Made by a program: the position numbers and the translations under genes. Positions 55,641 to 64,000 of a stretch of 64,000 nucleotides of DNA are shown here, piece by piece. Numbering within the stretch: position 1 is the first letter of the stretch; each line of letters begins with the position of its first letter. The stretch is from Nocardiopsis flavescens (GTDB lineage Bacteria; Actinomycetota; Actinomycetes; Streptosporangiales; Streptosporangiaceae). The stretch covers positions 124,001 to 188,000 of the forward strand of contig NZ_FQZK01000013.1 of assembly GCF_900141985.1 (NCBI RefSeq), read 5' to 3'. Under the pieces are notes generated by a model, which had not been told where the DNA came from, did not search any database, and saw nothing but the letters and a program-made list of their open reading frames with translations.

Positions 55641-58154
55641 GTGTCGGACAGGAGCGGTGGCCTCGTAGGGATCTGGAACCGCGTGCGTCCCCGGTCGATC
55701 AGAGGCCGGGTCACCGCCGGGACCATGGTCGTGCTCGTGGTCGTCACCGCCGTCGGGCTGAGCCTGGCCATCCTCGTCCTGCGCGACCTCATCGTCACCC
55801 AGGCCAGGGACCGGGCCGCCGAGGCCGCCCGCCACGTGGCCGAGCAGATCACCACCGAGCGCTATCCCGACGGGGAGATCCCCGCCTCCGAGCCGATCCC
55901 GCGGCTGCAGATCGTCGACGGGGAGACCGGCGAGGTGCTCGCCGCCAGCCACGTCCTCCAGGGCGTGCCCGCGCTGAGCCGGGAGGAGCCCCGGCGCGGG
56001 GACTTCCGGACCGACTCCACCACCTGCGCGGACTACGTCGGGGAGAGCCCGGCCGACTGCTACCTCGTGGTCGGCTACTCCATCGTCGACTCCGCGTACG
56101 GCGACGTCATGGTGCTGGCCGCGGCACGCTCCCCCTACGTGCTCGGCAGCGGGGCCCTGGAGACGGTGCTGATCGGGTCCGCCGCGGGCGTGCTCACGGC
56201 GACCGGGCTGATCATCTGGGTCGGCGTGGGCCGGGCGCTGCGCCCCGTGGAGCAGATCAGCGACCAGATGGAGGCCATCTCCGTCACCGACCTCCAGCGC
56301 CGGCTCCGCGTCCCGGGCACCCACGACGAGATCGCCCACCTGGCCCGCACCGCCAACGCCAGCCTGGACCGGCTGGAGGAGGCGGTCACCCGCCAGCGGC
56401 GGTTCGTCTCCGATGCCTCCCACGAGCTGCGCAACCCCATCGCCGGCATGCGCGCCAAGCTGGAGGTCGAGCTGTCCGAGCCCGAGCCCGACCCCCGCAC
56501 GCGCGACCGGCTGCTCACCGCCCTGCTCGCGGACACCGAGCGCCTGGAGAACATCGTCACCGACCTGCTCGAACTCGCCCGGCTCGACTCGGACCTGGCG
56601 TCCTCCCGCGAGCCGCTCGACCTCGCCGCCCTGGTGCGGCAGGAGTTCGGGGCCCGCACCGACGTGGCCGACCTGCACATCCACACCCGGGGCGAGGTCC
56701 CGGTGCGCATGGACCGGCTCCGGACGGCGCGGGTGCTCACCAACCTCGTTGCCAACGCCGAGCGCCACGCCCACGAGCGGATCGACATCGTCGTCGACCT
56801 CGACGAGCGGGGGGACGCCGTGGTGGAGGTCCACGACGACGGGTCGGGCGTCCCCGAGGCCGACCGGGAGCGCATCTTCGAGCGGTTCTCCCGGCTGCGG
56901 GAGTCGCGCGACCTGGACCCCGGCGGCAGCGGCCTGGGCCTGGCCATCTCACGGGAGATCGTCAAGGCCTACGGGGGCACCCTCACGGCCGGCCACAGCG
57001 AACTGCTCGGCGGGGCGCTGTTCACACTGCGCATCCCCCCCGGGTGCGGAGACGGAGGCGCCATGTCCGACGGAGGAGAACTGAGCGCGGCGGGGGAGGG
57101 GGCCGGCGCGGTACCGCTGCCGGCGGGCCGGCGCCCGGGGTACTTCCGGATCGGGTTCGTGGGCGCCCTGGGGGTGCTGGTCGCCTGGCTGCTGGTCCAG
57201 TCCCTGGTGGGCGTGCGCGGAGTCCTCGTCTACATCCTCGTGGCGCTCTTCCTCGCCGTCGGTCTCAACCCGGTCATCGAGTTCCTGCGCGACCGGGCCC
57301 GCCTGCCGCGGTGGGCGGCCATCCTGGCGGTGTGCGCGGCGCTGGTCGCGTTCGTCGCCGTGTTCGTCTGGGCGATCGTCCCCCCGCTGGGCGAGCAGGT
57401 GACCGGCCTGGTCTCGGGGCTGCCGACGATGATCGGGGACCTCCAGGGGAACGCGTTCTTCGCCGATCTGGACCGGCGCTACGACGTGCTGGACAAGCTC
57501 CAGGGCGCGGTCACCGACCCCGACGTGGGACGGCAGGTGTTCGGCGGCCTGGTCGGGGTGGGCCAGGTGGTGGTCGACTCCCTGGTGGCCTCCTTCACCG
57601 TGTTCATCCTCACCCTGTTCTTCATGGCGTCCCTGCACGGCATCCTCGACGCCTGCTACCGGCTGGTGCCCCGGTCGCGGCGTGCCGGGGTGCGGGAGAT
57701 CGGCGACGAGATCGTGCAGCGCATCGGCGCGTTCATCGCCGGACAGCTGGTGGTGGCGGCGTTCAGCGGGCTGGTGGCGTTCCTGTTCCTGTGGGCGATC
57801 GGTTCCGCCTACGCGCTGACCCTGGCCCTGGTGGTGGCGGTGACGGCCCTCATCCCGCTGGTGGGCACCACCATCGGCGCCCTGGCCGCGTCGCTGGCGG
57901 TGGCCGTCTCCGACCCCTGGCTCGGGCTGCTCACCCTGGTCTTCTTCCTCGTCTACCAGCAGATCGAGAGCTATGTGATCTCCCCGCGGGTCATGAGCCG
58001 GGCCGTGCACGTCTCGCCGACCGCCAACATCACCGCGGCGCTGGTGGGCGGCGCCATGCTGGGGCTGGTGGGGGCGCTGCTGGCGATCCCGGTCGCCGCT
58101 TCGCTGACGATCATCCTCCACAAGGTCGTGTTCCCCCGGCTGGAGGAGGCCTGA
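55641..58154 (+). CDS. Sensor histidine kinase fused in frame to an AI-2E family transporter
   Basis: An 837-residue frame joining two complete proteins. Residues 1-465 are a sensor kinase: two membrane helices (TMVVLVVVTAVGLSLAILVL; TVLIGSAAGVLTATGLIIWV) flank an outer sensor, then HAMP, phospho-acceptor His261 in SDASHELRNPIAGM and ATPase N, G1 and G2 boxes (NLVANAERHAH, DDGSGVPE, GGSGLGLAI). From Met475 an AI-2E transporter follows with its own GGAGG four bases before ATG 57063. The join lies just after a run of seven C (57036-57042); deleting one C would end the kinase with a TGA at 57082-57084, overlapping the transporter start. Fusion, frameshift or sequencing error cannot be told apart. 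No response regulator is adjacent. Confidence 0.8.
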   Translation: MSDRSGGLVGIWNRVRPRSIRGRVTAGTMVVLVVVTAVGLSLAILVLRDLIVTQARDRAAEAARHVAEQITTERYPDGEIPASEPIPRLQIVDGETGEVLAASHVLQGVPALSREEPRRGDFRTDSTTCADYVGESPADCYLVVGYSIVDSAYGDVMVLAAARSPYVLGSGALETVLIGSAAGVLTATGLIIWVGVGRALRPVEQISDQMEAISVTDLQRRLRVPGTHDEIAHLARTANASLDRLEEAVTRQRRFVSDASHELRNPIAGMRAKLEVELSEPEPDPRTRDRLLTALLADTERLENIVTDLLELARLDSDLASSREPLDLAALVRQEFGARTDVADLHIHTRGEVPVRMDRLRTARVLTNLVANAERHAHERIDIVVDLDERGDAVVEVHDDGSGVPEADRERIFERFSRLRESRDLDPGGSGLGLAISREIVKAYGGTLTAGHSELLGGALFTLRIPPGCGDGGAMSDGGELSAAGEGAGAVPLPAGRRPGYFRIGFVGALGVLVAWLLVQSLVGVRGVLVYILVALFLAVGLNPVIEFLRDRARLPRWAAILAVCAALVAFVAVFVWAIVPPLGEQVTGLVSGLPTMIGDLQGNAFFADLDRRYDVLDKLQGAVTDPDVGRQVFGGLVGVGQVVVDSLVASFTVFILTLFFMASLHGILDACYRLVPRSRRAGVREIGDEIVQRIGAFIAGQLVVAAFSGLVAFLFLWAIGSAYALTLALVVAVTALIPLVGTTIGALAASLAVAVSDPWLGLLTLVFFLVYQQIESYVISPRVMSRAVHVSPTANITAALVGGAMLGLVGALLAIPVAASLTIILHKVVFPRLEEA

Positions 58155-58183
58155 CCGCCCCGGGCGGAGCATAGGCTGCCCTG

Positions 58184-58828
58184 GTGGACCGGCGCGGGAG
58201 GCGAGCACGGGCGGCGCTCGCGGCGGTGTGGGCGGCGGCGCTGGTCGCCGCCCTGCTGTACGGCCCCGAACCGGAGCAGGTGCGCGCGTGGATCGGCCGG
58301 ACCGGTCCGGCGGCGCCCGCCGCCTACCTGGTCCTGTACGCGGTCGCGGTGTTCGCCCTGGTCCCGCGGCCGGCGCTGAACCTGGCCGCGGGGGCGCTCT
58401 TCGGCCTCACCGCCGGGCTGGCACTGGCCCTGGCCGGGGGCGTGTCGGCCGCGCTGGCGCAGTTCGCGGTCGCCCGGTACGCGGCGGGCGACGCGGTGGC
58501 CGGGCTGCTGCCCGCGGGGGCGCGGGCCCGGCTGGACGCGGCGGCGGAGGGGCACGCGTTCACGGCCGTCCTGGGGCTGCGGCTGCTGCCGGTGATCCCC
58601 TACCAGGCGGTCAACTACGGGTGCGGACTCACCCGGATGCGGACCGGCCCCTTCGCGCTGGCGACGCTGGCGGGGGGAGTGCCGGCCACGGCGGCGATGG
58701 TGCTGCTCGGGTCCGGCGGGGCGGACCTGGGCCTGCCCGCGGCGGCCGCCGGGGTGGTCTTGGCGGCGCTGGCGGCGTCGGCGTGGTGGGTGCGCACCCG
58801 CCGCGGCCGGCGGGCCGGGGCCGACTGA
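58184..58828 (+). CDS. TVP38/TMEM64 (VTT domain) family membrane protein
   Basis: A 214-residue protein with about five hydrophobic segments. FALVPRPALNLAAGALFG and the later VLGLRLLPVIPYQAVNYGCG, including the conserved Arg and Pro residues of the VTT/DedA-like fold, identify it. Such proteins are thought to move lipids or ions across membranes; the function here is unknown. TAGGCT stands six bases before the GTG, so a leaderless start is likely. It follows the kinase-transporter fusion by 29 bases and may also be read through from it. Confidence 0.85.
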   Translation: MDRRGRRARAALAAVWAAALVAALLYGPEPEQVRAWIGRTGPAAPAAYLVLYAVAVFALVPRPALNLAAGALFGLTAGLALALAGGVSAALAQFAVARYAAGDAVAGLLPAGARARLDAAAEGHAFTAVLGLRLLPVIPYQAVNYGCGLTRMRTGPFALATLAGGVPATAAMVLLGSGGADLGLPAAAAGVVLAALAASAWWVRTRRGRRAGAD

Positions 58829-58884
58829 CCGGGACCGGCCGACCGGGCGCACCCGGCGCCCGTACCCCGCGCCGGCGCCGCGGG

Positions 58885-60210
58885 TCAGGAGCCCGCGCCG
58901 CCGAAGAGCGCCACCTCGTCGGGGGCCGGGCGCTCCATCTCGAACGGCAGGATCTCCCCGCCGTCGCTGTCGGTGACCATCGGCTCCTGGAGGATCTCGG
59001 GCTCCTCGCCGGCGTTGTGCCGGACCACCATGACGCCGCCGTAGCCGCTGTGGTCGGACTCGGTGGCGGCGAAGGGCACCAGTCCCGGCCCGGTCCACTC
59101 GCGCGAGTGGAGGGTTTCGATCAGAGACGAGCGGGTCAGGTCGGGCCCGGTTTCCATGAGGACACGGGCCATCAGGACCGCCTGCACCATGCCGTAGACC
59201 GTGGTGTCGGTGAACGGGGTGCCGGCGTTGTACTCCTCGTGGACCTCCAGGAAGAACGCGGTCCACGGGTCCTCCCGCTGGGCCGCCATCGGCAGGAACG
59301 CGGTGATGATGAGGCCGTCCAGGAACTCCTCCGGCGGGACGTCCTCGGCTGGGGTGCCCTGCGCGTACTCCTCGATGAGGGCGGTCACGATCTCCACGTC
59401 GCCGCCGAAGCTGGGCGCGATCCACTGCGGGTCGTAGCCGATGGCGGTGGCCTCCAGGATCGCCAGGCCCAGGAAGGCCGGGATGCAGTGGCACACGACC
59501 ACCTCGGCGCCGCCGGCCTTCATCTCGGCGATCTGTCCGGCCAGCTCGGGGACCCCGGGGTCGTAGGACTCCCAGGTGACGATCTCGTCGGTCAGGTACT
59601 GCTCCAGGCCGGCCTGGGAGGAGGGGCCGACGTCGTCGTTCTGGTAGAGCAGGCCGACCCGCTGGCCGGGGAAGTTCTCGGCGATGAACCGCCCCTGGAT
59701 CTTGGCCTCCCTGGAGTAGTCCACCTGGAAGCCGTAGCTGTAGGGGTACACGTCCGGCTGGTCCCAGGCCAGGGCGCCGGAGGAGACGAAGAGGTCGGGC
59801 ACGCCCGCCTCGTTGAGCTCCTCCAGGACGGCCTCGTGGGTGGGGGTGCCCAGCCCGCCGAGCATCGCGAAGATCTCCTCGTCCTCGATCAGGGCGCGGG
59901 TGGCCTCCAGGGTCCGGGACGGGTCGAAGGCGTCGTCCTGGACCTGGTACTCGATGCGGCGGCCGTGGATCCCGCCGTTGTCGTTGATGTAGTTGAACAT
60001 GGCGCGGGCCCCGGTGGACACGTCCCGGAAACCGGGGGAGGCGGGCCCGGTGAGCGGCTGGTGCGTGCCGATGACGACGGCGTCGTCGGTGACCCCCCGG
60101 GTCTGGGCGGCGAGTTCCTCCGCCGCCCCGTCCGTGGCGCCCCCCTCCGAGCAGGAGGTGACGAGTACCGCCGCGGCCAGTGCCGGGGCGAGCAGTCTCA
60201 GTGGTCGCAT
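58885..60210 (-). CDS. Branched-chain amino-acid-type ABC transporter substrate-binding lipoprotein
   Basis: A 441-residue lipoprotein: signal peptide with lipobox LVTSC near residue 20, then a type I periplasmic-binding fold (Peripla_BP_6). VVIGTHQPLTGPASPGFRDV, FNYINDNGGIHGRRIEYQVQ and FVSSGALAWDQPDVYPYSYG are typical of LivJ-like proteins. It would capture a ligand outside the membrane for an ABC importer, but no permease or ATPase genes are adjacent. TTACTCGCGAGTAA, also found before beta-oxidation genes, lies about 110 bases upstream, hinting that the ligand relates to acyl or branched-chain metabolism. Convergent with the TVP38 gene. Confidence 0.88.
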   Translation of the reverse strand: MRPLRLLAPALAAAVLVTSCSEGGATDGAAEELAAQTRGVTDDAVVIGTHQPLTGPASPGFRDVSTGARAMFNYINDNGGIHGRRIEYQVQDDAFDPSRTLEATRALIEDEEIFAMLGGLGTPTHEAVLEELNEAGVPDLFVSSGALAWDQPDVYPYSYGFQVDYSREAKIQGRFIAENFPGQRVGLLYQNDDVGPSSQAGLEQYLTDEIVTWESYDPGVPELAGQIAEMKAGGAEVVVCHCIPAFLGLAILEATAIGYDPQWIAPSFGGDVEIVTALIEEYAQGTPAEDVPPEEFLDGLIITAFLPMAAQREDPWTAFFLEVHEEYNAGTPFTDTTVYGMVQAVLMARVLMETGPDLTRSSLIETLHSREWTGPGLVPFAATESDHSGYGGVMVVRHNAGEEPEILQEPMVTDSDGGEILPFEMERPAPDEVALFGGAGS

Positions 60211-60303
60211 GGTGCCGTCCTGGACTTCGGTAGTGACCTTCACGGAGCGGGCGTGCGCGGCCCGGTGGGGGAACGAGGCCGTGACCGGGCCGGGCGGCGG
60301 ATA

Positions 60304-60334
60304 CCTACTGGCCGGTACGTTACTCGCGAGTAAA
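60304..60334. promoter_or_regulatory. Paired palindromic operators upstream of the binding lipoprotein
   Basis: GTTACTCGCGAGTAAA (60319-60334) contains a perfect 14-base palindrome TTACTCGCGAGTAA; directly before it CCTACTGGCCGGTACG (60304-60319) is a weaker copy in direct abutment. The same motif lies before thiolase and enoyl-CoA hydratase. Confidence 0.6.
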
Positions 60335-60512
60335 CACCATATGCGCGCATGAGACCACCGGTAACACCCGGGCGTGGTGCGGGTGTTGTGCGAGTGAACC
60401 CCTGGTGTCCGCGCTGGCCACAGTCGGCCGCCGCCGACCGGCCCGTCCCCGGCGCCCCCCCGCCCCGGCCCGGAGGTGCCGGGGGCGTGATCCGGTGTGC
60501 GGCGACGGCGCG

Positions 60513-60552
60513 CCATTCTCGAATGGAAATTCGATATCGGTGTTATCGAATT
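60513..60552. promoter_or_regulatory. Two inverted repeats upstream of the polyketide synthase
   Basis: CCATTC-TC-GAATGG (60513-60526) is followed by AATTCGATA-N7-TATCGAATT (60528-60536 with 60544-60552), in the most AT-rich part of the 423-base gap between the divergent binding-protein and PKS genes. They lie 80-120 bases before the PKS start and are good operator candidates for a cluster-specific regulator. Confidence 0.5.
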
Positions 60553-60633
60553 CCCCCTGAGCAAAAACAGAGAAGAATGTCCCAACGATTCCGTGCACCC
60601 TGGGGGCAGTCGTCCCGACGCCTCGGAGGCAGC

Positions 60634-63600
60634 ATGGACAGGATCGCCATCACCGGCATGGCATGCCGTTTTCCCGACGCCGACACCCCGGAGCAGCTCT
60701 GGGAGAATGTCCTGGCCGGACGCCGGGCCTTTCGCCGAATTCCTGCCGAGCGCCTGTCCCTGGACGATTACTGGTCCGCCGATCCGACCGACACCGACAG
60801 GTTCCATTCCGACCGCGCGGCCGTCCTGCGCGGGTTCGAGTTCGACCGCGCGGCCTACCGCGTCGCGGGCAGCACCTACCGCTCCACCGACACGACCCAC
60901 TGGCTCGCCCTGGACACCGCCGCCCGTGCCCTGGCCGACGCCGGGTTCCCCGACGGCGAGGGCCTGCCCCGGGCCACCACGGGTGTGGTCCTGGGGAACA
61001 CCCTCACCGGGGAGTTCTCCCGCGCCAACTCCCTGCGCCTGCGGTGGCCCTACGTCCGGCGCACCCTCGCCGACACACTCCGGCGCCGCGGCTGGGACGA
61101 CTCCGAGATCGCGCCCCTGCTGTCCGAGGCGGAGCACACCTACAAGCAGCCCCTGGCCGCGCCCGACGAGGACACCCTCGCCGGAGGGCTCTCCAACACC
61201 ATCGCGGGCCGCGTGTGCAACCACTTCGACCTCCGGGGAGGCGGGCACACCGTCGACGGGGCCTGCGCCTCCTCGCTGCTGTCGGTCGTCACCGCGGCCC
61301 GCGCGCTGGCCGCCGGGGACCTGGACGTGGCCCTGGCCGGCGGGGTCGACCTCTCCCTCGACCCCTTCGAACTCGTGGGCTTCGCCCGGACCGGCGCGCT
61401 CACCACCGGCGAGATGCGTGTCTACGACCGCGACTCCAGCGGCTTCTGGCCGGGGGAGGGCGCCGGAGTCGTCGTCCTCATGCGGGAGCGGGACGCGCTG
61501 GCCGCCGGCGCGCGGGTGTACGCCCTCGTCACCGGCTGGGCGGTCTCCTCCGACGGCGCCGGCGGCATCACCCGGCCCGAGCGGGAGGGCCACCGCGTCG
61601 CCGTCGAGCGCGCCTACGCCCGGGCCGGCCACTCCGCGGCGGAGGTCGGCTACTTCGAGGGCCACGGCACCGGGACGGCCCTGGGCGACGCGACGGAGAT
61701 CGCCGCCCTGTCCGCCGCACGCGGCCCCGGGGCTCCGGCCGCCCTGGGCAGCGTCAAGGCCAACATCGGGCACACCAAGGCGGCGGCCGGTGCGGCGGGC
61801 CTGATCAAGGCGGCCCTGGCCGTCCACCACCGGACCATCCCCCCGGGGACCGCCCAGCACGTCCCCCACCCCCTGCTCACCCGGCCGGACGCCGTCCTGC
61901 GCGTGCCCTCCCGGGCCGAGCCCTGGCCGTGGGAGGGGCCCGCCCGAGCCGGGGTGTCCGCCATGGGGTTCGGCGGGATCAACACCCACATCGCCCTCCA
62001 GGAGTGCGGGTCCGCGCCCCGCTCCGGCGTGGACGCGCGGACCCGCCGCCTGGTGGCCGGGCGCCAGGACGCCGAACTCCTCATCGCCCGGGCCCCGGAC
62101 ACCGACGCGCTGCGCTCGGTCCTCCACTCCTGGGCCGCCCTGCTGCCGGGGCTCTCCTACGCCGAGCTGACCGACTTCGCCGCCGAGGCGGCCGCGTCCC
62201 CGGGCACCGGTCCGGTCCGCTGCGCCGTCGTCGCGGCCGACCCGCGCGCCGCCGAGCGCGCCGTCCGCGCCCTGCTCTCCCGTGTCGACGCCGGCGACAC
62301 GGAGGTGCTCTCCCCGGAACAGGGGATCTTCCTGTCCCGCCGCCCCGGCTCCCCCCGCGTCACCCTCCTCCTGCCGGGCCAGGGCACCGGGGCGGGGACG
62401 GACGGCGCCCTGCGCCGCCGCTTCCCCGCCTCCTTCGCCGCCCCCGGCGACGGTGGAGGAGACCCGGTGGCCACGGAGAACGCCCAGCCCCGGATCGTCG
62501 CGGGCTCGCTGGCCGCCCTCCGGATCCTGGAGGACGTGGGCGTGACCGCCCGGACGGCCGTGGGCCACAGCCTCGGCGAGCTCACCGCCCTGCACTGGGC
62601 CGGGGCCCTGGACGAGGACTCCCTCCTGGCAGTGGTACGCGCCCGGGGCGCGATCATGGCGGAGGCCGGCCACACCGGGGGCGCGATGCTCCACATCGCC
62701 GCCGACGCCGCGCACGCCGCCCGGCTCGCCGAGGCCGACCCCGAACCCCGGATCGTGGTCGCCGCCCACAACGGCCCCGGGCAGACGGTGGTCTCGGGAC
62801 CGGCACAGGCCGTGGCCCGGGTGCGGGACCGGGCCCGCGCCCAGGGCCTGGACACCGTTCCGCTCCCCGTCTCCCACGCCTTCCACTCGCCCCTGGTGGC
62901 CCCCGCCGTCCCCGCGCTCCGCCGCGTCCTCGACGGGGTCGCCTTCGCACCGCCCGCCCGCCGCGTGGTCTCCACGGTCTCCGGGCGCCACCTGGACCCG
63001 GGGACCCGCCTGCCCGACCTGCTCTGCGAGCAGGTCGTCCGCCCGGTCCTGTTCCTGGAGGCGGTCGCCGCCGCCGCGGCGGACACCGACCTGTTCCTGG
63101 AGGCCGGACCCGGGGGCGTGCTGGCCCGGGCCGCGTCCCGGATCGCCCCGGACGTCCCGGCCCTGTCGGTGGACACCGACACCCCCACCCTGGCGCCCTT
63201 CCTGAAGGCCCTGGGCGCGGCCTTCGCGCTGGGCGCCCCCGTGGACGCGCGCGGGCTCTTCGAGGGGCGGCTGACCCGCCCCCTGCCCGCGGCCGGCGGC
63301 TTCCTGGCCAACCCCTGCGAGGCGGTCCCCGCCGGACCGCCCGGCACGGGACGCGAACGCGCCGCGCCCACCGCGGAGGCCGGGGGACCCGCCGCGCCCC
63401 CGACCGGCGCCCAGGGCGAGGACACCCTCGCCCTGCTCCGGCGCCGCGTCGCGGAACGGGTGGAACTGCCGCAGGAGACCGTCACCGAGCACACCCGGCC
63501 CCTGGACGAACTGCACCTGAGCTCCATCACCGTCGGCCAGATCGCCAACGAGGTGGCCCGGGCCGTCGGGCGGCCCCCACTGGAGGCGACCAGCGGCCAC

Positions 63601-64000
63601 GCCACCTCCAGCCTGGCCGAACTGGCGGCCCTCATCGACGATCCGGCCCGCGGCGCCGCCGCCGGGGAGGCCGGGCCCGAGGCCGCAGGGGTGGGGCCCT
63701 GGGTGCGCGCGTTCGGGCTGGTGCACCGCCCCGCCCCGGCGCCCTCACCGGCACCCGGGGCCGCGACCGCCGCGCACTGGTCGGTGCACGCGTCCGCCGG
63801 GAACGGCTTCGCCGAACGGGTGGGCGCCGAACTGGCCGCCGCGGGCGCGGGGGAGGGGGTCCTGCTCGTGGCCGACCCCGCCGCGCCGGCGGTCTCCCTG
63901 GCCGCCGCCCAGGAGGCGGCAGACCGCGGGGTCCGGCTGGTGGTCCTCCAGTCCTCGCCGCTCGTCTCCGGCCTGGCCCGCACCCTCCACCTGGAGGCGG
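60634..64000 (+). CDS. Iterative type I polyketide synthase of the enediyne (PksE) type, 5' part
   Basis: The first 1122 residues; the gene leaves the right edge. Ketosynthase, residues 1-440: ALADAGFPDGEGLPRATTG and GLSNTIAGRVCNHFDLRGG are specific to enediyne-type synthases; the triad is Cys211 (DGACASS), His344 (EGHGTGT) and His380 (NIGHTKAA). Acyltransferase, about 540-860: Ser646 in GHSLGELTALHW. Acyl carrier, about 930-990: LDELHLSSITVGQIANEVAR with Ser964. Start of a ketoreductase follows. Known enediyne synthases continue with KR, DH and a phosphopantetheinyl transferase; this is expected outside the window. GGAGGC precedes the ATG. Upstream is the divergent binding-protein gene, not the usual E3-E5 accessory cassette. 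Confidence 0.88.
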   Translation, partial: MDRIAITGMACRFPDADTPEQLWENVLAGRRAFRRIPAERLSLDDYWSADPTDTDRFHSDRAAVLRGFEFDRAAYRVAGSTYRSTDTTHWLALDTAARALADAGFPDGEGLPRATTGVVLGNTLTGEFSRANSLRLRWPYVRRTLADTLRRRGWDDSEIAPLLSEAEHTYKQPLAAPDEDTLAGGLSNTIAGRVCNHFDLRGGGHTVDGACASSLLSVVTAARALAAGDLDVALAGGVDLSLDPFELVGFARTGALTTGEMRVYDRDSSGFWPGEGAGVVVLMRERDALAAGARVYALVTGWAVSSDGAGGITRPEREGHRVAVERAYARAGHSAAEVGYFEGHGTGTALGDATEIAALSAARGPGAPAALGSVKANIGHTKAAAGAAGLIKAALAVHHRTIPPGTAQHVPHPLLTRPDAVLRVPSRAEPWPWEGPARAGVSAMGFGGINTHIALQECGSAPRSGVDARTRRLVAGRQDAELLIARAPDTDALRSVLHSWAALLPGLSYAELTDFAAEAAASPGTGPVRCAVVAADPRAAERAVRALLSRVDAGDTEVLSPEQGIFLSRRPGSPRVTLLLPGQGTGAGTDGALRRRFPASFAAPGDGGGDPVATENAQPRIVAGSLAALRILEDVGVTARTAVGHSLGELTALHWAGALDEDSLLAVVRARGAIMAEAGHTGGAMLHIAADAAHAARLAEADPEPRIVVAAHNGPGQTVVSGPAQAVARVRDRARAQGLDTVPLPVSHAFHSPLVAPAVPALRRVLDGVAFAPPARRVVSTVSGRHLDPGTRLPDLLCEQVVRPVLFLEAVAAAAADTDLFLEAGPGGVLARAASRIAPDVPALSVDTDTPTLAPFLKALGAAFALGAPVDARGLFEGRLTRPLPAAGGFLANPCEAVPAGPPGTGRERAAPTAEAGGPAAPPTGAQGEDTLALLRRRVAERVELPQETVTEHTRPLDELHLSSITVGQIANEVARAVGRPPLEATSGHATSSLAELAALIDDPARGAAAGEAGPEAAGVGPWVRAFGLVHRPAPAPSPAPGAATAAHWSVHASAGNGFAERVGAELAAAGAGEGVLLVADPAAPAVSLAAAQEAADRGVRLVVLQSSPLVSGLARTLHLEA

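Noticed and set aside
58885..63726. A 1613-codon open frame on the minus strand across the binding protein and the PKS
   Set aside because: Only the part below 60210 is a real gene; the rest is antisense of the PKS, kept open by high GC. Its translation is Gly/Arg/Gln/His-rich without domains.

Overview
The window is very GC-rich chromosomal DNA from an actinomycete. A WhiB-family regulator, an F420-dependent LLM oxidoreductase, coproporphyrin-dependent heme genes (HemE, HemY-type oxidase, HemQ), a NirA-type sulfite reductase, GTG/TTG starts and several apparently leaderless promoters support this. The hemE/hemQ neighbourhood recalls Streptomyces core gene order, and the overall style fits Nocardiopsaceae or a relative; the genus is inference. 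No rRNA, tRNA or CRISPR array was seen.

Layout. 1-16.5 kb is mostly core: a beta-oxidation pair (fadB fragment, thiolase), an ABC exporter half, a TPR protein, RNase D and DUF3000, hemE, a DUF4349 lipoprotein, a protoporphyrinogen/coproporphyrinogen oxidase overlapping hemQ, psd-pssA, msrB, a GntR regulator and a RibD-like reductase. 16.5-29.6 kb is accessory: glgX, an esterase-SDR-AidB-like acyl-CoA dehydrogenase group facing a TetR gene, a 186-bp MITE-like element touching the TetR stop codon, an F420 enzyme, a MerR regulator sharing mirror-image operators with a SpoIIM-like gene, a VOC protein running into repeats, and an MFS pump. 29.7-36.3 kb holds an Hsp20 gene flanked by a complete and a truncated sirohydrochlorin chelatase, then cysH, a zinc-ribbon protein and sulfite reductase. 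Upstream of sulfite reductase is a previously unlisted 29-residue cysteine-containing leader peptide with mutually exclusive hairpins.

37-49 kb carries a membrane-anchored protein next to an LPXTG wall protein with twelve GGE(D/N)P repeats, an MFS pump, a GNAT, a phosphoribosyltransferase fused to a degraded hydrolase, whiB, YccF, an AI-2E transporter, an ABC-F protein, a small HTH protein and an enoyl-CoA hydratase. 49-60 kb holds a DEAD-box helicase with RGG repeats, a sodium:alanine symporter, a permease plus His-rich TIGR03943 protein behind a Zur-like box, a histidine kinase fused in frame to an AI-2E transporter at a seven-C run, a TVP38 protein and an orphan branched-chain amino-acid-type binding lipoprotein. 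From 60.6 kb to the right edge runs the start of a large KS-AT-ACP iterative polyketide synthase of the enediyne (PksE) type, marking the border of a natural-product cluster.

Regulatory themes cross the window. One palindrome (GTTACY-SGYG-AGTARY) lies upstream of thiolase, enoyl-CoA hydratase and the binding lipoprotein, suggesting a shared fatty-acid/acyl-CoA regulon. Many gene ends carry strong GC hairpins between convergent genes.
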